From the NCBI RefSeq assembly GCF_016862075.1, contig NZ_BOMG01000011.1, forward strand, positions 1 to 64,000: a stretch of DNA of 64,000 bases, given 5' to 3'. Shown here piece after piece: positions 50,327 to 58,329 of the stretch (position 1 is the stretch's first letter; each line of letters opens with the position of its first letter). Made by a program: the position numbers and the translations under genes. Below the pieces are notes generated by a model. It saw only the letters and a list, made by a program, of their open reading frames with translations. It ran no database searches and had not been told where the DNA came from. The DNA is from Actinoplanes couchii. Lineage in GTDB: Bacteria > Actinomycetota > Actinomycetes > Mycobacteriales > Micromonosporaceae.

Positions 50327-51790
50327 CTAGACCGAGGTCGGAGTTGAGGGCCGGCTGGGGGACGGGTGGGTGGGGGCCGTGGCTACGCGGTTGCGGCCGG
50401 CGTGTTTAGCGGCGTACAAGGCCTGGTCGGCGGCGGTGATCAGGGCCTCGGTGGAGGGGACCGACTGCATGTCGGCCACGCCTACCGAGATGGTGACCTG
50501 GATGTTCTCGGTGTCGGAGACCGCTATCGGGGTGTCGGCTATCGCCTGGCGGATGCGGTCGGCGACCGCCCGGGCCTGGGTGGGGTGGGTGTCGGGCAGC
50601 AGGACCGCGAACTCCTCGCCGCCGTATCGGGCCACCACGTCGCCGGGGCGGACCAGGGCGCTCAACCGGGCGGTCACCTCCACCAGGACCCGGTCGCCGC
50701 CGTGGTGGCCGTACGTGTCGTTGACGGTTTTGAAGTGGTCGATGTCCAGCAGGAGCAGGCTGACCGGGGCGCCGCCGCGGGTGCCGCCGAGGGCCTGGTC
50801 GAAGTAGCGGCGGGTGGACAGACCGGTCAGGGCGTCGGTCACCGCGTCCCGGCGCTGGGCCCGGACCAGCAGGGCCATCCGGAGCATGACCAGCAGGAAC
50901 ACGACTATGCAGACGGCCGCGGAGGCGACCACGTACTCCTCGGCGCCGCGATAGTGCTGGATGACCGTGGTGGTGGGCGCGGTGATCGCGGCCAGGGCGA
51001 GGACGGTGAGCCGGCCCACGGTGGCGTCGGGGGTGGCGGTGGTGGCCGGTTCGATCAGGTGCGCCGACGACGGGTGCAGGATCGCGGCGGCGAAGAGGAA
51101 GGCTCCCGCCATCCACATCGGGTCGAGGAAGTTGCCGGCCTGGTAGGTGCCGGTCTGGGTCTGGAAGCCGTAGATCGTGTCGGTGATCAGCATCGCCACC
51201 AGGTAGCCGCCGATCAGCCGCAGGGCGGGGGTCCGCCGGCCGGCGCCGAGCAGCAGCCTCGCGCCGACCACCAGGATCATCAGGTCGCCGACCGGGTAGG
51301 CGAGGGCCACCAGCGACGTCAGCGAGGTGAAGTCGATCAGCGAGACGATCACGAACAGGAAGATCAGGTAGCCGGAGCCGATGGCCACGATCGCCGCGTC
51401 GATGGCACTGGCGCCGTCCCAGGCGGGGGTGCGCCGCCGGACGATCAGCAGCAGCCCGGCCGTCATCAGCGGGTAGACCAGCAGCCAGTAGACGTCGGGC
51501 ACCCCGGGGTACGGCGCCGACCCGTTGATCAGGGCCTGGAAGTAGTACAGCACGTCCGCGACGGCGCCGGACGCGGCCGCGGCGGCGAGCAGCAGCAGGA
51601 TGCCGCGCATCGCCGGGCGCCGCCACGCCATGGTCAGCGCGCTGAGCGCGAACACCGCGTTGGCGCTGACGAAGAGCGCCACCTGCAGGCCGGGGAGGAT
51701 CCCGGCGGTGACGAGGGCGCAGTACGCGCCGATGAGGACGGGTGCCGCGCCCAGCAGGATCTGCCAGGGAGCCGGCCGGCGGATGGACAT
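50327..51790 (-). CDS. membrane-anchored diguanylate cyclase (GGDEF)
   Basis: A 487-residue protein. About nine hydrophobic segments (1-300) form a sensor module similar in layout to that of the GGDEF protein at 13365 (both have a LAYPVGDLM-like loop). The GGDEF domain has TDALTGLSTRRYFD, DIDHFKTVNDTYGH and RYGGEEF, with I-site RPGD five residues before. It should be active and product-inhibited. It starts 13 nt after the glycosyltransferase gene and ends the three-gene polysaccharide-like operon; no separate promoter was seen. Confidence 0.9.
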   Translation of the reverse strand: MSIRRPAPWQILLGAAPVLIGAYCALVTAGILPGLQVALFVSANAVFALSALTMAWRRPAMRGILLLLAAAAASGAVADVLYYFQALINGSAPYPGVPDVYWLLVYPLMTAGLLLIVRRRTPAWDGASAIDAAIVAIGSGYLIFLFVIVSLIDFTSLTSLVALAYPVGDLMILVVGARLLLGAGRRTPALRLIGGYLVAMLITDTIYGFQTQTGTYQAGNFLDPMWMAGAFLFAAAILHPSSAHLIEPATTATPDATVGRLTVLALAAITAPTTTVIQHYRGAEEYVVASAAVCIVVFLLVMLRMALLVRAQRRDAVTDALTGLSTRRYFDQALGGTRGGAPVSLLLLDIDHFKTVNDTYGHHGGDRVLVEVTARLSALVRPGDVVARYGGEEFAVLLPDTHPTQARAVADRIRQAIADTPIAVSDTENIQVTISVGVADMQSVPSTEALITAADQALYAAKHAGRNRVATAPTHPSPSRPSTPTSV

Positions 51791-51803
51791 GCGGTTATCG
51801 TGG

Positions 51804-52880
51804 TCAGCCGCGGGTGCCCACCGGCTGTTGCTCCGTTGTGATCCGGGTGCCGGGCGGCCCGGGGCGCCGGCGGCGGAAGACGAACGCCCTTTGCACCGCG
51901 AAACCGGTCAGGAACAGCGTCACCTCGGTGAGGATCTTGCTGACCACCAGCGATCCGGTGACGGCGCTGAGCACGTGCAGCAGGGCGATGTTGGCGGTCA
52001 GCATGGCCAGGGCCAGGGCGATGTAGCGGGGCGCGGACTGCCGGTGCGGCACCGCGTGGCCGCCGCCGAAGACACCGGCCCGATTGACCGTGTAGTTGAG
52101 GGTGGCGCTGACCATACGGGCGCCGATCGCCGAGGCGGTCAGGTCGCCGGTCGCGGTGACCAGGGCGGCCAGCAGCAGGGCGTCGACGGCGAAGGCCAGC
52201 AGCGACGAGCCGGCGAACGCGAGCAGCGGGCCGTAGATCCGGGCCGAGTCGATGACCGGCCGGAAGTGTGACGAGCTGTTGCCGTCCAGGTAGACGGTGG
52301 CGATGTCGACCTCCTCGATCGGCAGGTGCTCGGCCGCGGCCCGCAACAGCAGCTTCAGCTCGTACTCGAAGCGGTCGCCGGGCACCCGGTTCAGCCAGGG
52401 CAGGGTGCGGGCCGGGTAGCCGCGCAGCCCGGTCTGGGTGTCGGTGACCGCCAGCCCGGTGATCAGCCGGAACGCGATCCGGGTGGCGGCGTTGCCGAAC
52501 CGGCTGCGGGCGGGCACCCGGCCGGTGAACCGGCGCACGCCGAGCACCATGGCGGCGGGGGAGGTGCGGACCCGGGCGGCGACGGCCTCGATGTCCTCGA
52601 CGCGGTGCTGGCCGTCGCTGTCGGCGCAGACCACGTCCACGCCGGGGTAGTGCGCCCCGATGTGGGCGAAACCGGTCTTCAGGGCGAACCCCTTACCCCG
52701 GTTGTGGCTGAGATGGATCACTTCGGCGCCGGCTCTGCGGGCGGCTTCGAACATGGCGGCGTACGCCGGGCCACTGCCGTCGTCGACCACCAGCACCCGG
52801 TGCCGGTCGAGGCGCTCGACGAGCGTGGCGAGCCGGGCATCGGGCTGGAACGCGGGGATCAGGACGATCACGGCGCTCAC
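51804..52880 (-). CDS. GT2 glycosyltransferase fused to GtrA-type membrane domain
   Basis: A 358-residue fusion. The GT-A domain (1-210) has VVDDGSG, GKGFALKTGF and the DxD-type motif ADSDGQHR, as in polyprenyl-phosphate glycosyltransferases. Residues about 215-335 are a GtrA-like domain with four transmembrane helices (SATLNYTVNRAGVF; FVVQRAFVFRR-like end). The pair makes and flips a lipid-linked sugar for surface glycans. GTG 52880 overlaps the stop of the phosphodiester glycosidase gene (GTGA). Confidence 0.9.
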   Translation of the reverse strand: MSAVIVLIPAFQPDARLATLVERLDRHRVLVVDDGSGPAYAAMFEAARRAGAEVIHLSHNRGKGFALKTGFAHIGAHYPGVDVVCADSDGQHRVEDIEAVAARVRTSPAAMVLGVRRFTGRVPARSRFGNAATRIAFRLITGLAVTDTQTGLRGYPARTLPWLNRVPGDRFEYELKLLLRAAAEHLPIEEVDIATVYLDGNSSSHFRPVIDSARIYGPLLAFAGSSLLAFAVDALLLAALVTATGDLTASAIGARMVSATLNYTVNRAGVFGGGHAVPHRQSAPRYIALALAMLTANIALLHVLSAVTGSLVVSKILTEVTLFLTGFAVQRAFVFRRRRPGPPGTRITTEQQPVGTRG

Positions 52881-53818
52881 CCCGCCACGTACAGGATGTC
52901 GGAGGTTCCCCGCTCCTGGCCCTTGCCGAGCGGGTTGTTCACCAGCTCGTCCCGGAAGATCATCGCCGAGGATCCGCCGCCGTCGAGGTTGTAGGCGGTG
53001 GTCGCGCCGAGCCCGACGAAGATCTCCGCGAACTCCGGCATGGTGACACCCCGGCTGTAACCCTTGCTGCGCCCGTCGACGACCACGAACAGCAGGTGGT
53101 TGGCGTCGATCAGGCCGACTCCGGTGCGCGGCTGCTGCCCCTGGATGGAGTGGTTGCCGAAGTTGGTGTCGACCTCGACCTGGTCGATGCCGTCGATGGC
53201 TTTGCCGCCGTCGACCAGGCCGGGCCCGAACGACAGGGTGTTCCAGACTCCGTCGGCGATCAGCCGGTCGGCGCTGGTGGCGGTCTCGTCGTACAGCTTC
53301 ATCGTGCCGTCGGCGTAGAACGCGAGGCCCTGCCGGGCGCCGGAGTCCCGGAACGTGACGCCGTTGCGGATGACGATGCCGGTGTCCCGGAAGCCGTAGT
53401 AGTCGCCGTTGATGGCGAGGACGGCACCGGCCGAGGCGGCGATCTCCGACGGGTTCGCGATGATGTTCTCGCCGAACTGGTCGTTGGCGAACGCCGACTT
53501 CACGATGGTCGCGTCGGTGACCCGCACGTCCGCCACGAAGTACGTGATCTTGTCGGTGCCGGAGCCGGTGGACACCGTCTCGATGGAGATCTTCGCGGTG
53601 TCGCTGGAGTAGGAGGTCGCGGTGGCGGTGCCGCCGGTGCTGTCGGCTTCGGCGGCCACCACGTTCTGCGCGGCCAGACTGGAGGCGCTGCTGACTTCGA
53701 CGTGGTCGAGCACGTACCGGTCGAGGGCCCAGGCGCCACCACCGCCGACGGCGGCGAGCAGGCCGAGACCCCCGCCGAGGAGACCACGGCGACTGATCCT
53801 GCGGGGTTTCTCTGTCAC
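52877..53818 (-). CDS. Tat-exported phosphodiester glycosidase family protein
   Basis: A 313-residue exported protein. The N-terminus RRISRRGLLGGGLGLLAAVG is a twin-arginine signal. The NAGPA-type domain (about 90-313) has VLAINGDYYGF, GLAFYADGT, RTGVGLIDANHLLFVVVDGR and AYNLDGGGSSAM, the usual active-site region. Such enzymes cleave or modify glycan phosphodiesters at the cell surface. Coupling to a GT2-GtrA gene and a diguanylate cyclase suggests control of an extracellular or wall glycan. No strong ribosome binding site was seen at the GTG. Confidence 0.87.
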   Translation of the reverse strand: MTEKPRRISRRGLLGGGLGLLAAVGGGGAWALDRYVLDHVEVSSASSLAAQNVVAAEADSTGGTATATSYSSDTAKISIETVSTGSGTDKITYFVADVRVTDATIVKSAFANDQFGENIIANPSEIAASAGAVLAINGDYYGFRDTGIVIRNGVTFRDSGARQGLAFYADGTMKLYDETATSADRLIADGVWNTLSFGPGLVDGGKAIDGIDQVEVDTNFGNHSIQGQQPRTGVGLIDANHLLFVVVDGRSKGYSRGVTMPEFAEIFVGLGATTAYNLDGGGSSAMIFRDELVNNPLGKGQERGTSDILYVAG

Positions 53819-53881
53819 GCCCCGAAGTGAAGCCGCGAACCTTGTGGGCCTGCTGTGCCCTGCTTGTAGATGAACCCAGCG

Positions 53882-54781
53882 TTACGAGAGGGCGTCCAGC
53901 ATGCCGCGCAGGATCGCCGGGGTCCGGTCCGGGCGCTCGGCTTCGATGAACAGCCGGCCGATCGCCGCCGCGTACTGGTCCACCTCGTCGCGGCGCTCCA
54001 GGTACAGCCCGCTGGTGAGGTGCTCGATGTAGACCACGTCGGGCAGTTTCTCGTGCGGGAACCGCAGGATGCTGAACGCGCCACCGGCCGCCGCGTGCCC
54101 GCCCCGGTCGAACGGCATCACCTGCAGCCGCACCCGCGGCGACTCGCACATCTCCAGCAGGTACTCGATCTGGCCGCGCAGCACCTCGCGCCCGCCGATC
54201 GGGCGGCGCAGCACCGCCTCGTCCAGCACCGCCCACAACCGGGGCGCCTCCGGCCGGTCGAGGACCTGTTTGCGGGCCATCCGGAGCTTGGCCCGGCGGT
54301 CGATCTCCTCCGGCCCGTCGTCCTCGTGGCCGAGTTTGATCACGGCGCGGGCGTACCCGTCGGTCTGCAGCAGGCCGGGCACGAACTGCACCTCGTAGGT
54401 GCGGATCAGCTCGGCGGCCTGCTCCAGGTCCAGGTAGTTCTGGAACCAGGTGTCCAGCACGTCGCCGTACGCCTGCCACCAGCTCGGCGCGTTGGCCTCC
54501 CGGACCATGGTGAGGACCCGCCGGTGCTCGGCCTGGTCCTCCACGCCGTAGAGATTGAGCAGGTCGGTGATGTCGCGCTCTTTGAAGGAGACGCGGCCCA
54601 GCTCCATCCGGCTGATCTTGGATTCGGAGCCGCGGATGACATAGCCGGCCTGGTCCCGGGAGATTCCCTTGGCCTGCCGCAGAGCACGGAGGTGAGCCCC
54701 GACCTGGAGCCGGCGCACCGTCGCCCCGCTGCTGTGCCTGCCGTTGTCGCTGTTGTCGTGCTCGTCGCCGACTTCGGACAC
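53882..54781 (-). CDS. XRE-family regulator with DUF5753 domain
   Basis: A 299-residue regulator. The HTH (about 25-85) has LRALRQAKGISRDQAGYVI and SKISRMELGRVSF. The DUF5753 domain (about 105-290) has YEVQFVPGLLQTDGYARAV and YIEHLTSGLYLER. In actinobacteria such regulators are normally followed by a small DUF397 gene (BldB-like pairs); none was found on either side. AGAGG lies about 5 nt before GTG 54781. A 15-bp palindrome about 90 bp upstream is a candidate operator. Confidence 0.9.
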   Translation of the reverse strand: MSEVGDEHDNSDNGRHSSGATVRRLQVGAHLRALRQAKGISRDQAGYVIRGSESKISRMELGRVSFKERDITDLLNLYGVEDQAEHRRVLTMVREANAPSWWQAYGDVLDTWFQNYLDLEQAAELIRTYEVQFVPGLLQTDGYARAVIKLGHEDDGPEEIDRRAKLRMARKQVLDRPEAPRLWAVLDEAVLRRPIGGREVLRGQIEYLLEMCESPRVRLQVMPFDRGGHAAAGGAFSILRFPHEKLPDVVYIEHLTSGLYLERRDEVDQYAAAIGRLFIEAERPDRTPAILRGMLDALS

Positions 54782-54870
54782 CTGGGCCTCTTTTATCGAC
54801 TGTCCCTTGTGGATACTTCGATGACGGTCGGCAACAGCATACTCGGCAGTTGACTAGTCTCGTGTGTGGA

Positions 54871-54885
54871 CATGCAACTTGCATG
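54871..54885. promoter_or_regulatory. 15-bp perfect palindrome upstream of the XRE gene
   Basis: CATGCAACTTGCATG is a perfect inverted repeat around a central C, about 90 bp before the XRE start. It resembles sites of dimeric HTH regulators and may be the gene's own operator. Confidence 0.45.
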
Positions 54886-54891
54886 GCGACA

Positions 54892-54917
54892 CCCCGGACC
54901 GGCGGACCGGTCCGGGG
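54892..54917 (-). terminator. hairpin downstream of the beta-helix lipoprotein gene
   Basis: Arms 54892-54902 and 54907-54917 form a perfect 11-bp stem with a 4-nt loop, about 80 nt past the stop at 54997. It probably ends the DUF4956/VTC operon before the XRE promoter. Confidence 0.55.
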
Positions 54918-54986
54918 CGTCACCGCGGAGGAGAAGGGGGCGTCACCGCGGAAGAGAAAGGGGCGCCACCGCAGGGGAGGAAAGGG
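54918..54986. repeat. 23-bp tandem repeat, three units
   Basis: cgtcaccgcggaggagaagg-type units start at 54918, 54941 and 54964 (23-bp period), the last diverged. They fill the space between the hairpin and the lipoprotein stop. Confidence 0.75.
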
Positions 54987-54996
54987 ACGGATCAGG

Positions 54997-56799
54997 TCAT
55001 CGCCCGCCGCGGCCCCGCCCGCCACCGGCCGGCGCGGTGCCCGCGGTCACCGTCGCGACCTGCGACGCCGAGCCGAGCGTGCCGGACTCGGCGAGCCCGC
55101 CGGTGCTGCTGCCGGTCGCGGTGCCGCCGGTGCTGATCGTGTACTCGGCGCCCGACTTGATCGCCGCCGAGGAGAAGGTGATGTTCTGCACAGCCCGGCT
55201 GGTGGTGAAGGTGCCGACCACCGTGCCGCCGGCGTCGGTGATCTGCACCGTGGTGCCGGCCGCGATCGTGCTGTCCAGCGTCGCCGAGATCCACGCCTGC
55301 GCGGAGCCGGTGGCCGGCGTGACCACCATGCCGGAGCTGCCCGCGGCGAGCAGCGTCCCGCCGCTGACGGTGAGGTCGCCGTTGACGTCCAGCGCGCCGT
55401 TGCCGTTGCCCTCCGGGCCGTTCACGACCACCGTGCCGCCGGTGATCGACGCGGTGCCGTTGGAGTCGAGGCCGTCGCCGTCGGCGTTGATGATCAGGGT
55501 GCCGCCGTTGACGGTGACCGAGTAGTCCCCGACCTCCTCACCACCGCCGCCCGGGCCGCCGCCGAAACCGCCACCCTGGTCCTCGGAGGTGGAGCTGCCG
55601 CCCGCCGCGTTCACCCCGTCGTCGCTGGTGGTCACCGTGGCGGTGCCGTCGTTGAGGACGATGTGCGCCGCCTCCAGGCCCTCGACCGCCGAGGTCACCG
55701 TGACCGAGCCGGCGTCGATGATCAGCTGGCCCTCGGCGTGCACCCCGTCGTCGCCGCTGGCCGAAGTGACCTTCGCGCCGTTGAAGTGCACCGCGCCGTC
55801 GCTGTGCACCGCGTCGTCGGCCGAGTCGACGGTGATCGTGCCGCCCTCCAGGACGGTGATCACGCCGGACTTCAGGCCCTTGCTGGACACGTCGTCGGAG
55901 GGCGCCGTGCCGTGCCCGCCGCCGGAGGTCACCGTGACGGTTCCGCCGGTGACCACGATGTCGGTGGCCGCGTCGATCCCGTCACCGGTGCTGGTCACGG
56001 CGATGGTGCCGCCGCTGACCGACACGTACCCGCGCTCGGTGTCCTCGTCGTTGTCGGCCTTGATCCCGTCGCCGACGGCGGTCACGGTGATCGTGCCGCC
56101 GGTGACCACCACGTAGTCCTTGCCGCGGATGCCGTCGTCCTTCGCGGTCACGGTGATCGTGCCGGACTCGACGAGCAGGCCGTCCTTGGCGGTGATCGCG
56201 TCGTTGCCGTTCCCGGTGACGGTCAGCGTCCCGTCGCCGTCGATCGTCAGGTCGCCGGCGCTGAACAGGGCCGCGTTGACGTCCGCGTCCTCGGCGTACG
56301 ACGAGGTGTCGGCCAGGGTGTTGGTGCTGCCGGAGGCGAGCTGGACCACCAGCTCCTTGACCTCGGTGGCGGCGATCGCGGCGCTGTCCGAGCTGGTGAT
56401 CGAGGCCCCGTCGAGGATCAGGGTGACGGTGGCGTCCGGGGCGTTCACCACGATCTGCCCGGCCAGCTCGCCGCTGATCGTGTAGGTGCCGCCCGCGGTG
56501 ATGGTGACCGTGTTCCCGTTCACCGTCACGCCCTCGGCGCCGGAGGTGGCCGAGCTGCCGGTCAGCTCGATGGTGCCGGTGACACCGGCGTCGTCGCTGC
56601 CCGCGCTGTGCACCTCCTTGTCGGCAGCCAGGACGGTAGCGGCGTCCTGGGTGCCGTCGACGGTGGAGGCGTCCACGGTCGAGGTGACCGCGACCTGGGT
56701 GGCGTCGGTGCCGCTGCCCGAGGTGGAGCAGCCGGCCAGCACGGCGGCGGCCAGGACCAGGGAGCTGACGGCGGCGAGGACCTTCTTACGGAGTCTCAT
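54997..56799 (-). CDS. beta-helix carbohydrate-binding lipoprotein (Cthe_2159-like)
   Basis: A 600-residue secreted lipoprotein (lipobox AAAVLAGC). The body is a long series of Thr/Val/Gly/Asp repeats such as GGTITVTAVGDGIKADND and GGTVTVTSGGGHG, the pattern of a right-handed parallel beta-helix in the carbohydrate-binding family typified by clostridial Cthe_2159, which binds acidic polysaccharide and calcium. A Gly-rich gap (about 425-440) and a separate beta domain (about 490-585) follow; the end is Gly/Arg-rich. Its ATG overlaps the VTC stop as TGATG. It is probably the surface-exposed product of the operon. Confidence 0.85.
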   Translation of the reverse strand: MRLRKKVLAAVSSLVLAAAVLAGCSTSGSGTDATQVAVTSTVDASTVDGTQDAATVLAADKEVHSAGSDDAGVTGTIELTGSSATSGAEGVTVNGNTVTITAGGTYTISGELAGQIVVNAPDATVTLILDGASITSSDSAAIAATEVKELVVQLASGSTNTLADTSSYAEDADVNAALFSAGDLTIDGDGTLTVTGNGNDAITAKDGLLVESGTITVTAKDDGIRGKDYVVVTGGTITVTAVGDGIKADNDEDTERGYVSVSGGTIAVTSTGDGIDAATDIVVTGGTVTVTSGGGHGTAPSDDVSSKGLKSGVITVLEGGTITVDSADDAVHSDGAVHFNGAKVTSASGDDGVHAEGQLIIDAGSVTVTSAVEGLEAAHIVLNDGTATVTTSDDGVNAAGGSSTSEDQGGGFGGGPGGGGEEVGDYSVTVNGGTLIINADGDGLDSNGTASITGGTVVVNGPEGNGNGALDVNGDLTVSGGTLLAAGSSGMVVTPATGSAQAWISATLDSTIAAGTTVQITDAGGTVVGTFTTSRAVQNITFSSAAIKSGAEYTISTGGTATGSSTGGLAESGTLGSASQVATVTAGTAPAGGGRGRGGR

Positions 56800-57566
56800 C
56801 AGAACCCTTTCAAGAAATTGCGGAGGACCGGATGCCAGCGGTTGGCCGGGAGTTCGGGGCGCAGCGCGGCGAGCCCGGTGGCGTACTTGGAGATGGAGCA
56901 GGGGCGGTGCCCGAGGGACCAGAGCAGCCGGTCGACGTCCGAGGCGGCCCGTCCGGACTTGGTCTCGACGATCACCGAGTTCGGCATGTGTGTGGTCGAC
57001 CCGTCCGGGAGTTGCCAGGTCAGGCCGGTGTCGATGGTGACCCGGCTGCCCGTCGACGGGACGAACAGCGTGTTGCGGCGGTAGTAGGTGGCCATCACCG
57101 GGTGGAAGTCCAGTCCTTCGGGACTGATCCCGGCCCCGGCCAGGGTCTCCGCGGCGTAGGCACGGCCCTCGTGGCCCAGATCGGCGCCGGTCCCGGCGTA
57201 CGGGATCCGCTCCTTGACGGTCTGTCCCCGCCCGCCACGCGTCTTCACCTCGACGAAGTTCAACCCGCTGTCCAGGTACGTCCGGACCCGCACCTTGAAC
57301 CGGCGCCGCCGCTGGTAGGCCGCCGCGTGGAACGAGTCCAGCCCGGCGGTGTCGAAGTAGATCGAGCGGTACCCGAAGGTGCGCTGCCGCTCGATCTGCA
57401 GGGCCCGCACGTCGTACGGCATCCGGTCCAGCAGCATCGGCAGGGCGTCGGCGGGCAGCAGGTACTTGCGGTCCAGACGGGTCAGCAGGGCGGCTTCGCT
57501 GTTGAGCTGATCGAGGGAGACCGGGGCGAACCGCTGGAAGAGGGGGACCTCGACGGTGACGGTCAT
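56799..57566 (-). CDS. VTC-domain (polyphosphate-polymerase-like) protein
   Basis: A 255-residue protein with the tunnel fold of the VTC/CYTH superfamily. Charged strands facing the tunnel are visible: TRLDRKYLLP, GYRSIYFDT, RRRRFKVRVRTYLDSG, NFVEVKTRGG, VTIDTGL and VIVETKSG. All the basic residues and the ExK pairs are kept, so polymerase or triphosphate-binding activity is possible. Bacterial VTC proteins sit beside DUF4956 membrane proteins, as here, and polyphosphate synthesis by them is assumed rather than shown in most cases. It overlaps the DUF4956 gene by 4 nt (ATGA). Confidence 0.87.
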   Translation of the reverse strand: MTVTVEVPLFQRFAPVSLDQLNSEAALLTRLDRKYLLPADALPMLLDRMPYDVRALQIERQRTFGYRSIYFDTAGLDSFHAAAYQRRRRFKVRVRTYLDSGLNFVEVKTRGGRGQTVKERIPYAGTGADLGHEGRAYAAETLAGAGISPEGLDFHPVMATYYRRNTLFVPSTGSRVTIDTGLTWQLPDGSTTHMPNSVIVETKSGRAASDVDRLLWSLGHRPCSISKYATGLAALRPELPANRWHPVLRNFLKGF

Positions 57567-58159
57567 CGGGCGCTCACCCGCTCCATCTGCGGGCCCAGCT
57601 CGGTGCGGACCCGGGACGGCCCGGCGATCCAGCGGACCTCGACCAGGGTGCTGTCGTTCACCATGTCGATCTGCTTGATCACCATGGTGGTGACCTGCCC
57701 GCCGAGGGTGGTCTCCAGATGCGTCCGCAGGGCGTCCTCGTCGGTGTAGGCGACGTCCAGGCGGACCAGCTGGTTGCGGTGCCGGCGGAACAGCGCGGGG
57801 TGGTCGCCGAGGTAGAGCGCCACGATGACCAGCGCCATCAGGCCGATGTGCAGCAGGTCCGCCACGTCACCGAGACCGGCGATCAGGCCGAGGGCGAGGG
57901 AGGCGAAGTAGTAGGCGATCTCGTGCTGGCTGATCTCGTCGGAGCGCAGCCGGATGATCGACAGCACGCCGAAGAGACCGAGTCCGAGTCCGGCGCCGAC
58001 CGCGGTGTTCCCCAGGACTATCGAGACCGCGAGGACTCCGATGTTGATACCCAGGAAAGCGGTGACCAGGTCCCGCCGACGGTGCCGGGGGAAGTAGACA
58101 CCGAACGTCAGAACGAGGATCGCGATCAGATCCGCGGCTACGGCGAGCAACATGGTCAC
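57563..58159 (-). CDS. DUF4956 membrane protein
   Basis: A 198-residue membrane protein with about four transmembrane segments (5-25, 33-60, 75-110 and 113-125) and a cytosolic ferredoxin-like tail (about 130-198). GLFGVLSIIRLRSDEISQHE is the family signature. DUF4956 and VTC proteins occur together in many bacteria, possibly as channel plus polymerase. GAAGGAAG lies 7 nt before GTG 58159. First gene of the minus-strand operon, facing the CTTAGG repeats. Confidence 0.87.
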   Translation of the reverse strand: MTMLLAVAADLIAILVLTFGVYFPRHRRRDLVTAFLGINIGVLAVSIVLGNTAVGAGLGLGLFGVLSIIRLRSDEISQHEIAYYFASLALGLIAGLGDVADLLHIGLMALVIVALYLGDHPALFRRHRNQLVRLDVAYTDEDALRTHLETTLGGQVTTMVIKQIDMVNDSTLVEVRWIAGPSRVRTELGPQMERVSAR

Positions 58160-58267
58160 GGGGAGCTTCCTTCAGGTGGTGTTCATCTGGTGTTTCCATT
58201 TCGCCGGATCTTGCTGTCCGCATCCTGTGACCCCTCTATGGACCGGATCAGAGTTGCGTAGCGTGCT

Positions 58268-58306
58268 CTTAGGTAACCCTTAGGAAGGGCCCGTGGAGGT
58301 CTTAGG
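58268..58306. promoter_or_regulatory. CTTAGG triple repeat on 11-bp phasing
   Basis: CTTAGG occurs at 58268-58273, 58279-58284 and 58301-58306, offsets of 11 and 22 bp. The missing middle site (58290) is degenerate. OmpR/PhoB-type response regulators bind direct repeats of this phasing, and one is encoded by the fourth gene downstream counted through the operon (60131). A TAGCGT hexamer (58259-58264) lies beside it. The site is between two divergent operons and could control both. Confidence 0.55.
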
Positions 58307-58329
58307 AGACATGGTCAGGGTTGACGACC

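Noticed and set aside
49980-50330. Small genes in the GC-rich run, and a 5' extension of the SARP gene to 50179
   Set aside because: The frames are periodic Pro/Arg/Gly translations of a simple repeat, present in several frames on both strands. The SARP domain begins at 49852 with a -10 hexamer 7 nt upstream.
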